61,657 nucleotides of DNA from an uncultured Bacteroidales bacterium (lineage in GTDB: Bacteria > Bacteroidota > Bacteroidia > Bacteroidales > CAIXZF01). How positions within the stretch are numbered: position 1 is the stretch's first letter; every line of letters begins with the position of its first letter. The translations under genes and the position numbers were made by a program. The notes under the pieces were generated by a model. It was not told the DNA's origin. It was given only the letters and a program-made list of their open reading frames with translations, and made no database searches. The stretch covers positions 1 to 61,657 of the forward strand of contig CAIXZF010000085.1 of assembly GCA_903923925.1 (NCBI GenBank). Reading direction: 5' to 3'. This document shows, piece by piece, positions 42,092 through 51,850 of this stretch.

Positions 42092-44023
42092 ATGAAGACT
42101 CAACAGAAATTCGGCCGGACCATCATTGTTCTGGCTCTCTTTATGCCAATACTGGCAAATGCTCAGGGGAATGCAGTTGACAAAAAAGTCCCTGACTTTT
42201 CAACTACTCCACGCAAGGATATCCCTTCAGAATATACATGGAAAATAGAAGACATTTACCCTACTGCTGAGGCTTGGCGCAGTGAGAAGGCAAAAACCAC
42301 TTCCCTTCTGGAAACAGTTGCCCCAATGTCGAAGGATTGGACGTCTTCGGCAAAAAACATGCTTGCAATGCTTGAGCTCTCCAAGGAGCTCAATTTGAAA
42401 CTTAGCCGCTTGTATTCGTATGCAGCTCTGCAAAGCAACATGGATATGGGCAACACCGACCTTCAAGGCCAGAAAGGAGAAATGCAATCGCTTATGGTTA
42501 AAGTGGGAAGCATGTTTGCCTTTTTTAATGATGATGTTTTAAAACTTGGCAGCGACAAGTTTGCATCCTATCTAAAACAGGAGCCTAAATTGCAGCCCTA
42601 TCGTTTTGGTATTGAAGATGTTCTTCGAAATAAAGATCATGTATTGCCCACCGATGAGCAGAAAATTGTTTCGCTTACCGGCTTGTTCAGCCAGGTATCC
42701 AGTGATGCATCAGGAATGTTGAACGACTTGGAAATGCCAGCACCGGAAGTCACGCTTTCAGATGGTAAAAAGCTTAAACTGAATTTTGCTGCCTACGCTA
42801 TGAACCGTGGGTTAGCTAAGCCGGAAGACCGCGCTCTGGTAATGAGAACGTTCTACGAAAATCAGAAAAACTATGAGAATACTCTGGCTACGATGCTTGA
42901 TGGGGGCATGAAACATGATTATTTCGCCGCACAGGTAGGGAAATTCCCGGATTGTTTGTCGGCAAGGCTTTTCAGCGATAATATCCCGACAGATGTGTAC
43001 ACCATGCTGATCCGCGAAGTGCATAACAACCTTGCCCCAATGCATCGGTATCTTGCGCTTAAAAAACGTCTTTTGAAACTCGACAAATACGCTTATACCG
43101 ACATCTATGCTTCTGCAGTCCCTTCCGTTAAAAAGACCTTCACTTATGATGAAGCCGTAAAGCTAACTGTTGATGCAATGGCACCACTTGGTAAAGACTA
43201 TACCGATGGGCTTACCCTGGCATTCAATAACCGCTGGGTTGATATTTATCCGAACAAGGGCAAGGAAACTGGCGCATATTCAAGTGGGATTTATGATGTT
43301 CATCCCTTCGTAAAAATGAATTTTAACGGCAGTTACAACAATGTTTCCACCCTGGCGCATGAACTGGGCCATTCGATGCATTCCTACTTTTCAGCAAAAG
43401 CACAGCATTTTGTAAACGCCAATTATGCCACCTTCATTGCTGAAATTGCCTCTACCTTCAATGAGCAAATGCTGGTAAATTATATGCTGAAAAACGAAAA
43501 AGACGATCTTTTCAAACTATATCTCCTCGACAATTACCTGGAAGGTGCAAGAGCAACAGTTTACAGACAGACGCTTTTTGCTGAGTTTGAACTTGCAATG
43601 CATCAACGTGTTGAAAGTGGAAACAGTTTAACAGCAGAATGGCTGGATCAGAAATATCTGGAACTCACCCGTATGTATTACGGCCACGATAAAGGAGTTT
43701 GCGATGTAGGCGATTTCATTCAATGTGAATGGAGCCGGATTCCTCACTTCTATATGAATTATTATGTTTTTCAATATAGTACGGGAATGATTGCGTCTCT
43801 TGCATTAAATAATATGGTGATGAGTGCTGATAATATGGCTCTGCGCCGTTACCTCGATCTTCTGAAAGCGGGAGGCAGCGATTATCCTATCACTCTGCTT
43901 AAAAATGCTGGTGTTGATATGACCACCGAAGGTCCGTATCGTGCAGCATTCAAACGTTTCGACGAACTTGTTGGCGAGATGGAAAAACTTGTTGACAAGC
44001 TACAGAAGGAAGGGAAATTGTAA
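42092..44023 (+). CDS. Exported M3 family (PepF-like) oligoendopeptidase
   Basis: 643 residues from ATG 42092 (an upstream in-frame TTG is not needed). Signal peptide ends near ALFMPILANAQG, so unlike cytoplasmic PepF this enzyme should act in the periplasm or outside. The body is the M3B fold: N-terminal helical lobe with PSEYTWKIEDIYPT, then the zinc site VSTLAHELGHSMHSYF (HExxH near residue 423) and the third ligand in FIAEIASTFNE. Cuts short peptides. First of four exported peptidase genes in a row. Confidence 0.92.
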   Translation: MKTQQKFGRTIIVLALFMPILANAQGNAVDKKVPDFSTTPRKDIPSEYTWKIEDIYPTAEAWRSEKAKTTSLLETVAPMSKDWTSSAKNMLAMLELSKELNLKLSRLYSYAALQSNMDMGNTDLQGQKGEMQSLMVKVGSMFAFFNDDVLKLGSDKFASYLKQEPKLQPYRFGIEDVLRNKDHVLPTDEQKIVSLTGLFSQVSSDASGMLNDLEMPAPEVTLSDGKKLKLNFAAYAMNRGLAKPEDRALVMRTFYENQKNYENTLATMLDGGMKHDYFAAQVGKFPDCLSARLFSDNIPTDVYTMLIREVHNNLAPMHRYLALKKRLLKLDKYAYTDIYASAVPSVKKTFTYDEAVKLTVDAMAPLGKDYTDGLTLAFNNRWVDIYPNKGKETGAYSSGIYDVHPFVKMNFNGSYNNVSTLAHELGHSMHSYFSAKAQHFVNANYATFIAEIASTFNEQMLVNYMLKNEKDDLFKLYLLDNYLEGARATVYRQTLFAEFELAMHQRVESGNSLTAEWLDQKYLELTRMYYGHDKGVCDVGDFIQCEWSRIPHFYMNYYVFQYSTGMIASLALNNMVMSADNMALRRYLDLLKAGGSDYPITLLKNAGVDMTTEGPYRAAFKRFDELVGEMEKLVDKLQKEGKL

Positions 44024-44031
44024 TGGAAATC

Positions 44032-44065
44032 AACCCTGTCGGGGGTTTGCAACCCCGACAGGGTT
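44032..44065. repeat. 13-bp perfect hairpin between peptidase genes
   Basis: AACCCTGTCGGGG (44032-44044) and its exact complement (44053-44065) with an 8-nt loop, 9 bp after the M3 peptidase stop. No T-run follows, so it looks more like a REP-type palindrome than a standard terminator, though it may limit read-through. Confidence 0.6.
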
Positions 44066-44097
44066 AGCCTCGGGAAATAACATTTAATACAACACCT

Positions 44098-47073
44098 ATG
44101 AAGAGAAAATATTTACGGAATCTGATTATTCTGCTTGTTCCTGTTTTTACATTTACGCTATCAAGTATGGCCCAAACTTTGCACGGTTTTAAACTAACTG
44201 AGAAAAAATTTGTTAAGGAGCTGAATGCTGAATGCTACTATTATGAGCACGTTAAAAGTGGCGCAAAGCTTTTCAAAATAGCAAATGATGACCCAAATAA
44301 AACATTTGGAATCGCTTTTAAAACTTTCCCTGACTCCGACAATGGCGTTGCACATATCATGGAACATTCGGTGCTGAACGGATCCACGAATTTCCCTGTG
44401 AAAAGTCCATTCGATGTGCTTTCAAAAGGATCGCTGAAAACCTACCTGAATGCATCCACTTCCAAGGATATCACCTTTTATCCTATTGCCAGCATGAATG
44501 AAAAAGATTATTACAACCTCATGCATGTGTACCTCGATGCTGTTTTTAATCCCCTCATTGACAGCGATCCCCGCATTCTGAAACAGGAAGGCTGGCATTA
44601 CGAACTTACCGGGAAAGAGAGTCCTGTTACCTACAAAGGCGTTGTTTACAACGAAATGAAGGGTGCTTTTTCGACTGCAAGCAGGGAATTAAGATACCAG
44701 TTGTATAAAAATCTTTTTCCCGACAATGCCTATGGTTTTGAGTCTGGAGGATATCCTTACGCCATTCCGACGCTTACTCAGGAAGAATTCACCCGTTTCC
44801 ACGATAAATATTACCACCCCGGCAACAGTTACATCATCCTTTACGGCAATGCTGATATGGATAAAGAACTGGCTTTTATTGACACAGAATATCTTTCAAA
44901 ATACGACAGATCTCCAAATACAATAACAATTGCAGATCAGAAGGCATTTTCAGCTATGAAAGATGTTACAGCTTATTATCCCGTAATGGAGGATGCAAAA
45001 ACAGAGAAACAGACTTACCTGTGTATGAGCTATGTTGCCGGACACAATACGGATGAAGCTCTTGAACAATCCTTAAACATTATCCTGGAACTACTTTTCA
45101 ACCAGGAATCAGCTCCGGGCAGGCAGGCACTGGAGAAAGCAGGCATTGGCCAGGACATCTCCGCCAACGTAAGCAATTACAAGCAGAATGTAATACAGAT
45201 CACGGTGCAGAATGCACAGTCTGCTGATAAAACAAAGTTCCTCGAAATTATTAATAAGACCTTTTCAGATGCAGTTTCTAAAGGTCTGGACAAAGAGGAG
45301 ATAAAAGGTGTACTTAACCGCATGGAATTCAGATTACGTGAGGGACAAGGCGCCCAGAAAGGACTTTCATGCTTCGATCAGATGCAGCCGGGATGGTTCT
45401 TTGCGAATAATCCATTTCAAGGTTTAGAATATGAAAAGACACTCACAACCTTAAAAAAAGCGCTCACAACTGATTATCTTGAACAAATAATTTCAAAATA
45501 TTTCATTAACAATCCGCATTCACTGATCCTGACACTGGAGCCTAAACCCGGTATGGATAAAGAAAGAAATGATGCAGTGACGATGGATTTAAAAAAGTTC
45601 AAGGATGGACTTTCGTCTGAGGCGCTTGAAAAACTCCTTACAGAAACTACAGATTTAATTTCCTATCAGAAACGTGAAGATACACCCGAAGCTCTTGCAA
45701 AAGTTCCTTCTCTCGATTTGAAAGATGTGGATACAAAGGCAAGGTATTACAATGTAGAGGAGATTAATTCCTGTTCTGTCCCCTTGCTTTTCTACAACAC
45801 TTTTACAAATAACATTGTTTACACTACGCTGTATTTCGACCTCAGAACCCTGCCTCAGGAATTGATCCCTTATGCAGCCTTACTTTCTAATCTCCTTGGA
45901 TCCTTAAATACTGAAAAATATACTTACGGGGAGTTAAATAAACAGCTGAATATCAGTACTGGCGGGTTTAATGCCGGACTTCGGACATATCAGGAAAATC
46001 TCGAAGATTCTAAACTGATTCCTAAATTCGTTGTCAGCTCGAAAGCAATGAATACGCAGATCGACAAACTTTTCGGGTTGACTTCCGAAATTCTGCTCAA
46101 GACAAATTTCTCTGACACTGAGCGACTAAAAATTCTACTTAACAGATTACAATCTCAGCTTGATGCCTCCGCCAAGCGCGATGGGATGAGTATTGCACAA
46201 ACAAGGCTATCTTCATATTATTCCAATCTTGGCATGCTCAATGAACTCACCAGCGGACTCGAATACTTATGGTTTGTTACCGATTTATCAAAAAATTTCG
46301 ACACAAGATCCTCGGAGATTATCAGTAAACTCCAGAATGTGGCCGGCTTACTGTTTACTTCAGCAAATATGACGGTCTCTTTAACTGCCACGAAAAAGGA
46401 ACTCGAAATTTTCACAAAACAACTTAATCCATTTGCAAAATCATTTCCTACCACTAAGACTCTTGAAAACAAGTGGGCTTTTCTTCCATTAGATAAAAAT
46501 GAAGGCATTCTTACCTCTTCCAAGGTTCAGTATGTTGTGGAAGGTTATGATTTCAAAAAACTTGGTTACTCCTGGGATGGGAAAATGCGGGTTTTAAACC
46601 AGGTGATTTCCACCGACTGGCTCAAAAACAGGGTTAGGGTAATTGGCGGCGCCTACGGTGGATATGCAAGCATTTCGCCAAACGGCACCTTTACTTTCAA
46701 TTCCTACCGCGATCCCAACCTCAGAGAAACTCTCGAAAACTATTCCGGGACTGTGGAGTATCTGAATAAACTTGATTTTACCCAACTGGAATTATCACCC
46801 TACATAATTGGTACCATCGCCTCCATCGACAAGCCGCTTACGCCTGCCCAGAAAGGAGATCAGGCAGTACTCAATTTTTTCGCCAAACGTACATTGGCAG
46901 AAATTCAGAACGACCGCAATGCAATCCTTTCCACAACACCTGAGAACATTCGTGCCTACAGCAAAATGCTCAAAGATGTAATTGACAAAAAGAACATCTG
47001 CGTTTATGGCAATTCCGATAAAATGCTGCTGGATCAATCGCTTTTCAAAGAATTGATCCGGATCGCACGCTAA
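44098..47073 (+). CDS. Exported M16C (presequence protease-like) metallopeptidase
   Basis: 991 residues. Signal peptide MKRKYLRNLIILLVPVFTF, cleaved near SMAQ. Inverted zinc motif HIMEH at 86-90 (HxxEH) in GVAHIMEHSVLNGSTNFP, with the downstream ligand Glu in VVYNEMKGAFS. Overall order and length match PreP/Cym1-type peptidases: four alpha/beta domains in one chain enclosing a chamber for unfolded peptides. Here a signal peptide suggests a periplasmic peptide scavenger. It lies 74 bp after the M3 peptidase. Confidence 0.93.
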   Translation: MKRKYLRNLIILLVPVFTFTLSSMAQTLHGFKLTEKKFVKELNAECYYYEHVKSGAKLFKIANDDPNKTFGIAFKTFPDSDNGVAHIMEHSVLNGSTNFPVKSPFDVLSKGSLKTYLNASTSKDITFYPIASMNEKDYYNLMHVYLDAVFNPLIDSDPRILKQEGWHYELTGKESPVTYKGVVYNEMKGAFSTASRELRYQLYKNLFPDNAYGFESGGYPYAIPTLTQEEFTRFHDKYYHPGNSYIILYGNADMDKELAFIDTEYLSKYDRSPNTITIADQKAFSAMKDVTAYYPVMEDAKTEKQTYLCMSYVAGHNTDEALEQSLNIILELLFNQESAPGRQALEKAGIGQDISANVSNYKQNVIQITVQNAQSADKTKFLEIINKTFSDAVSKGLDKEEIKGVLNRMEFRLREGQGAQKGLSCFDQMQPGWFFANNPFQGLEYEKTLTTLKKALTTDYLEQIISKYFINNPHSLILTLEPKPGMDKERNDAVTMDLKKFKDGLSSEALEKLLTETTDLISYQKREDTPEALAKVPSLDLKDVDTKARYYNVEEINSCSVPLLFYNTFTNNIVYTTLYFDLRTLPQELIPYAALLSNLLGSLNTEKYTYGELNKQLNISTGGFNAGLRTYQENLEDSKLIPKFVVSSKAMNTQIDKLFGLTSEILLKTNFSDTERLKILLNRLQSQLDASAKRDGMSIAQTRLSSYYSNLGMLNELTSGLEYLWFVTDLSKNFDTRSSEIISKLQNVAGLLFTSANMTVSLTATKKELEIFTKQLNPFAKSFPTTKTLENKWAFLPLDKNEGILTSSKVQYVVEGYDFKKLGYSWDGKMRVLNQVISTDWLKNRVRVIGGAYGGYASISPNGTFTFNSYRDPNLRETLENYSGTVEYLNKLDFTQLELSPYIIGTIASIDKPLTPAQKGDQAVLNFFAKRTLAEIQNDRNAILSTTPENIRAYSKMLKDVIDKKNICVYGNSDKMLLDQSLFKELIRIAR

Positions 47074-47167
47074 TTATCAGGAACAGGAGAACTTAAGCTT
47101 TCGTCGACAAAATCGCCCGTTTCGTAAAGTTAATTATGGTTTGCAATACCATGACCTTATTTTTGAT

Positions 47168-47200
47168 GGTTCTATTTCAGATTAATGTGGAATCAATAAA
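47168..47200. repeat. Solo copy of a TIR-like sequence
   Basis: This 33-bp stretch matches 27 of 33 positions of 51536-51568, the left arm of the element at 51534-51673. The rest of the 288-bp gap 47074-47361 shows only a small CCCTTAGGG palindrome (47300-47308). Confidence 0.5.
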
Positions 47201-47361
47201 ATTATTTTTCATGAACTTCAAATCCAATATCTTACACTAACACATATAGCACAGATGGCTTTAATGTTAATAGAAAATGTGGGGCAGGATTAACGATTGC
47301 CCTTAGGGCATTAATGAAATGTTTCGAATTGTTTTTATCTAAATTTATTAACCGAACTCCT

Positions 47362-50115
47362 ATGAAAAATTTTGCTGCAACTAAAACCCTGCTCCTAGTA
47401 TTGCTGGTTTTACCTTTTATATCGATGGGACAACAGTCGAAGTCTCTCGCCGGACAAATCGATATTCCCTATAAAAAATTCGTACTCGACAATGGCCTTA
47501 CGCTTCTTGTACATGAAGACCATAAAGCCCCGATTGTAGCCTATAATGTTTGGTTTCACGTGGGCTCAAAAAACGAAAAGTCCGGCCGTACTGGTTTTGC
47601 TCATCTCTTCGAACACCTTATGTTCAATGGTAGCGAACATCACAACGATGATTATTTCAAACCTATGCAAAAAATCGGTGCTACCGATCTTAACGGTACT
47701 ACCAGCGAAGACCGTACAAATTATTTTGAAAATGTACCTGTTGGAGCTCTCGATTTTCTTCTCTGGATGGAATCGGACCGAATGGGTTATATGAATAAAG
47801 CTGTTGACCAGGCCAGGCTTGATGAGCAACGCGGTGTTGTTCAGAACGAAAAACGCCAGGGCGATAACCAACCCTATTCTGCTACAGAAGAGCTTATTAC
47901 CAAAGCCTGTTTCTTCCCGGGGCATCCTTATTCCTGGACCGTTATCGGCTCTATGGATGACCTGAATGCTGCCAAATTGAACGATGTACATGACTGGTTC
48001 TCAACCTACTATGGCCCGAATAATGCAGTAGTTGTTCTCGCCGGAGATATCACTCCCGAAGTTGCGCTTGAAAAAGTAAAAAAATATTTCGGCGAAATTC
48101 CTGCAAGTCCTCCAATTGCAAAATATGGAGCCTTTGTTGCAAAACGTACAGGAATGCAACGGCAGACTGTTCAGGATCGTGTACCTCAGGCACGCATCTA
48201 CAAAATATGGAATGTCCCTGAGTTTGGCTCACCTGAAAATATTTCACTCGACCTTTTAACCGACGTACTTGCTGCCGGAAAAACATCCAGACTTTACAAA
48301 CGGCTGGTGTATGATGAGCAACTCTGCACCAGCATTGGTGCTTATATGGATTCCCGCGAAATTGCCTCACTCTTTACCATTACTGCAGATGCAAAACCCG
48401 GTGCTGATCTGGCAAAGATTGAAAAAATTATCGACGAAGAATTGAATAAAGTTATTGCCGAAGGCCCTACTGAAGCCGAAATGTCAAAAATTAAAACCCA
48501 GTATTTTTCTAACTTCATTAAAGGGATAGAACGTATTGGCGGTTTTGGCGGGAAATCAGACATCCTTGCCACCTATCAGGTTTATACAGGAAGCGCAGAT
48601 AACTTTAAGGCAAACCTTAAAATTGTAGAAAATGCTACTGCTAAAAACATTCAGACTGCTGCCAAAGAATGGTTGAGCGATGGTGTTTATGTATTGACAG
48701 TTCTTCCTTTCGATGAATACACTGCTGCAGAAAAAGGTGCTGATCGCTCCAAAATGCCGGAAGTAACTGATGTTTCAGCGATAAAATTCCCGGATATTCA
48801 GAAATCTAAACTCAGCAATGGTCTGGAAATTGTGCTGGCCGAACGCCATAACATCCCTGTTATCCGCTTCACGCTGCTTGCCGATGCAGGCTATGCAGCT
48901 GATCAGTCCGGGCTTGCAGGTACTGCTAACCTTGCTATGGATATGATGGATGAAGGAACTGCAAAACGTAACAGCCTCCAGATCAATGAAGATCTTGCGA
49001 ATCTGGGTGCCAGCCTCAGCACAGGTTCTAACCTCGACCAGAGCTATGTCAGGCTTTCCGCTCTCAAAGTGAACCTGGATCCGTCGCTCGACATTTTTGC
49101 AGATGTAATTCTCAACCCGAGTTTCCCTGAAACCGACTTTGCCCGCTTGCAGAAACTTCTTTTATCCAGAATCCAGCGCGAAAAAGTAAGCCCATTCAAT
49201 ATTGCACAGCGCTCTTTTCCTGCTATCCTTTACGGACAGGGTCATGCCTATGGAAATCCATGGACAGGAACTGGCAATGAAGCTTCAGTAAAAAAACTTA
49301 CCCGCAACGAAATGGTGGCCTTCCACAAAGCCTGGATCAAGCCTAATAATGCAAAACTTCTGATTGTTGGTGATGTAAAAATGGAAGAAATTAAACCTAA
49401 ACTCGAGAAGCTCTTCAAGGATTGGAAAGCAGGCGAAACCCCTAAGAAAACCCTTGCAAAAGTTGAAATGAAGAAAAAATCGGTAGTCTACATCTGCAAT
49501 AAACCTGATGCACCTCAGTCTGAAGTTTTCGCCGCTGAATTGGCTACTTCACCTTCCGATCCTGATGACATCTCAAACGAAACCATGAACTTTGTGCTGG
49601 GTGGTGACTTTGTTTCACGCATCAATATGAACATCCGCGAAGACAAACATTGGTCGTATGGTGCCAGTTCATTCTTCATGAGCGGCAGATCGCAGAGGCC
49701 ATTTCTTGTATATGCGCCGGTTCAAACCGACAAAACAAAGGAATCAATGCAGGAAATCCTGAAAGAGATCAACGGAGTACTTGGTAAAAAGCCAATTACC
49801 CAGGACGAACTCGACAATGCCATCAAATCTCAGACAATAAGCCTTCCGGGACAGTGGGAAACCATGGGCGCTGTTGAAGGTTCAATCCAGGAAATGCTGC
49901 GCTATAGCTATGCCGAGGATTATTTCAAAACCTATGCCGGAAAAGTTAAGGCGCTTAAACTGAAAGATCTCAACACTTCTGCTACAAAGCTCCTTCATCC
50001 TGAATCACTGCAATGGATTATTGTGGGCGATAAAGCTAAAATCGAGCAAGGAATCAAAGAACTTGGTTTCGATGAGATCCATGAAATTGATGGCGACGGA
50101 AAAATACTTAACTAA
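47362..50115 (+). CDS. Exported M16 family (insulinase-like) zinc peptidase, two-halved
   Basis: 917 residues from ATG 47362, which starts a clear signal peptide (KNFAATKTLLLVLLVLPFI, cleaved near SMGQQ); an in-frame ATG at 47314 would add 16 residues and hide it. The N half has HLFEH at 81-85 (GFAHLFEHLMFNGSEH) and the distal ligand in RGVVQNEKRQ. The C half repeats the fold (NGLEIVLAERHNIPVIRFTL) without a zinc motif, as in fused active/inactive M16B pairs. Periplasmic peptidase. Related to, but distinct from, the preceding M16C enzyme. Confidence 0.94.
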   Translation: MKNFAATKTLLLVLLVLPFISMGQQSKSLAGQIDIPYKKFVLDNGLTLLVHEDHKAPIVAYNVWFHVGSKNEKSGRTGFAHLFEHLMFNGSEHHNDDYFKPMQKIGATDLNGTTSEDRTNYFENVPVGALDFLLWMESDRMGYMNKAVDQARLDEQRGVVQNEKRQGDNQPYSATEELITKACFFPGHPYSWTVIGSMDDLNAAKLNDVHDWFSTYYGPNNAVVVLAGDITPEVALEKVKKYFGEIPASPPIAKYGAFVAKRTGMQRQTVQDRVPQARIYKIWNVPEFGSPENISLDLLTDVLAAGKTSRLYKRLVYDEQLCTSIGAYMDSREIASLFTITADAKPGADLAKIEKIIDEELNKVIAEGPTEAEMSKIKTQYFSNFIKGIERIGGFGGKSDILATYQVYTGSADNFKANLKIVENATAKNIQTAAKEWLSDGVYVLTVLPFDEYTAAEKGADRSKMPEVTDVSAIKFPDIQKSKLSNGLEIVLAERHNIPVIRFTLLADAGYAADQSGLAGTANLAMDMMDEGTAKRNSLQINEDLANLGASLSTGSNLDQSYVRLSALKVNLDPSLDIFADVILNPSFPETDFARLQKLLLSRIQREKVSPFNIAQRSFPAILYGQGHAYGNPWTGTGNEASVKKLTRNEMVAFHKAWIKPNNAKLLIVGDVKMEEIKPKLEKLFKDWKAGETPKKTLAKVEMKKKSVVYICNKPDAPQSEVFAAELATSPSDPDDISNETMNFVLGGDFVSRINMNIREDKHWSYGASSFFMSGRSQRPFLVYAPVQTDKTKESMQEILKEINGVLGKKPITQDELDNAIKSQTISLPGQWETMGAVEGSIQEMLRYSYAEDYFKTYAGKVKALKLKDLNTSATKLLHPESLQWIIVGDKAKIEQGIKELGFDEIHEIDGDGKILN

Positions 50116-50133
50116 AACCATTTTCTATGTGTG

Positions 50134-50177
50134 CTAAGTGCCTATTTGGTAGATTTTTAAACCAAATAGGCACTTAG
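50134..50177. terminator. Long hairpin after the M16 gene
   Basis: A perfect 17-bp stem CTAAGTGCCTATTTGGT (50134-50150) with its complement at 50161-50177 and a 10-nt loop; the stem extends 4 bp beyond a 2-nt bulge. Very stable but not followed by a T-run on the plus strand. One arm shares the CACTTAG-type repeat also seen at 31160. Confidence 0.5.
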
Positions 50178-50207
50178 AGCACCTGGGATTGAAAATAGAG
50201 TAATCTA

Positions 50208-51533
50208 TTGAATATAAGCAGACATATATTATTTTTTATTTTAAGCCTTGCCGGATTCAGTATTTCTGCCCAGGAGAGCATTTTTATTGATGTTTCCAGC
50301 CCTGTTTACCAGATTAATGGCGATTTCCTGCTAAGCAAAGGACTTACAGGCAAAGGGGTGAAAGTTGGTGTGATTGATGTTGGTTTTGAAAAGCTTTCTA
50401 CAAATAAATGCCTGCGTCATATCACAGATTCAAGCCGTTTGCACTTTGCCAGAAATTATCTTTACAGGGTTCTAAACACTGGCGACAGCCTTCAGCAGCT
50501 ATTGCTGCAAGGGATTGCCGCTTCTGAGATTCCGCTGTTTCCGCAACCCTGGCCAGAAGATTGCGACCTTTGTGATACTGTTACGCTGTTTAACATGATG
50601 AACACTCATGGTTCATTCGTAACATTTATGATTGCGGGAAATCTGAAATTTTATAAGATTTCGGGGCTTGGAAGGGATGCCGATTTCTACCTTGCGAAAA
50701 CAGAATTCGGAAAGCGGGATCACCGTCTTGAGGAAAATCTGCTGAATCAGGCGCTCTCCGATTTCTATGGAAAAGGTGTAAGGCTGGTTAATATGTCGCT
50801 GGGTTACCGCGATAATTTTGAGCCTGAAAGCCTCAACTACACTCCCGATCAGATGAACGGCCACACAGCCTATTCCTCGCAAGCCTGTAATAAGTGGTCA
50901 TCCGAAGGCATGATACTGGTAGTTGCAGCAGGGAACTCAGGTCTGAAACAATGGAAACGTATTTCGGCTCCCGGAGAAGCTGAAGGCTGTATAACTGTGG
51001 GAGCCACTGAAAAGCTGAATTCGCTGCTCAAAGCCGGATACAGCAGCATAGGCGATTATGATTATGGTTATGTTAAGCCCGATGTAGTTTGCTATTCTGA
51101 ATCGGGAACTTCGATGGCAGCACCGGTAATAACAGGCCTTATCGCTGCCATGCTTCAGAAAAAACCTGATCTTTCTGCAGGAAAAATCAAAGAAATCCTG
51201 CATAAAAGTTCAACAATTTACCCCTACCCCAATGATTTTGTGGGGTATGGAATTCCGGATTCCAAAAAGATTTTCGATCTGCTGCAGAACGATACGCTCA
51301 CTGTTTCATCGGCTCAGTTAGTAGAAACCAGCGACAATAAAGTTGAAATTGAGACGTATTCCAATTTTACCGTTGATTGTTTCGACAAGAGTGATGCTTA
51401 CCATGTTGTTAATCAGTATAACCCCGAAATACGAAAAGAAAAAATCAAAATAAAACGGAAGTCAGGTGTCGCCAGAACTACTGTAGTTATTAATTTAACG
51501 GCAGTTTATGAAATAATCTGGAATTTAAAATAA
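50208..51533 (+). CDS. Exported S8 (subtilisin-like) serine peptidase
   Basis: 441 residues. The start must be TTG 50208: an in-frame TAG lies 9 bp upstream with no ATG or GTG between. Signal peptide NISRHILFFILSLAGFSISAQ. Triad: Asp57 in VKVGVIDVGF, His in MMNTHGSFVTFMIAG, Ser in ESGTSMAAPVITGLIAAML; the oxyanion Asn is in VVAAGNSG. The Asp motif is DVG rather than the usual DTG. No T9SS tail is visible; the last ~90 residues form a small beta-rich extension. Fourth of four exported peptidases. Confidence 0.9.
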   Translation: MNISRHILFFILSLAGFSISAQESIFIDVSSPVYQINGDFLLSKGLTGKGVKVGVIDVGFEKLSTNKCLRHITDSSRLHFARNYLYRVLNTGDSLQQLLLQGIAASEIPLFPQPWPEDCDLCDTVTLFNMMNTHGSFVTFMIAGNLKFYKISGLGRDADFYLAKTEFGKRDHRLEENLLNQALSDFYGKGVRLVNMSLGYRDNFEPESLNYTPDQMNGHTAYSSQACNKWSSEGMILVVAAGNSGLKQWKRISAPGEAEGCITVGATEKLNSLLKAGYSSIGDYDYGYVKPDVVCYSESGTSMAAPVITGLIAAMLQKKPDLSAGKIKEILHKSSTIYPYPNDFVGYGIPDSKKIFDLLQNDTLTVSSAQLVETSDNKVEIETYSNFTVDCFDKSDAYHVVNQYNPEIRKEKIKIKRKSGVARTTVVINLTAVYEIIWNLK

Positions 51534-51673
51534 TTGGTTATGTTTCAGAATAATGTGGAATAAATATTGCCCTTAAAATATTTCATTGACTATCCTTTCT
51601 ATTGTCATTTATCTCTTATGGAGAATTCTTCAAACTAGAGAATAGAACCAACAATATTCTGAAACATAACCAA
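51534..51673. mobile_element. MITE-like element with 19-bp terminal inverted repeats
   Basis: TTGGTTATGTTTCAGAATA (51534-51552) is exactly complementary to 51655-51673, framing 102 bp without an ORF. The left end directly abuts the S8 peptidase stop. A diverged copy of one end lies at 47168-47200. No transposase is present; target duplication is not obvious. Confidence 0.5.
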
Positions 51674-51735
51674 ATAATTCAATTTGCTACAGGAATCACA
51701 AATTCAGTATACATCCCTATTTATCAAAAAATAAA

Positions 51736-51771
51736 CATCCGCGAAAATCAGTGAAATCTGGTGCAATCAGT
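51736..51771. repeat. Short interspersed repeat (GCGAAAATCAGTG type)
   Basis: Contains GCGAAAATCAGTGAAATCTG followed by a second AATCAGTG, a phrase I associate with intergenic repeats in Bacteroidota. With the MITE-like element it fills most of the 317-bp gene-free stretch 51534-51850. Confidence 0.35.
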
Positions 51772-51850
51772 GGGTCTTGAAACGGATGGCGTTGAGGTGT
51801 TTTCGTTACATTTTCCAGAAAATCGTACTTTTACTTTTTGAATTTAAGCT

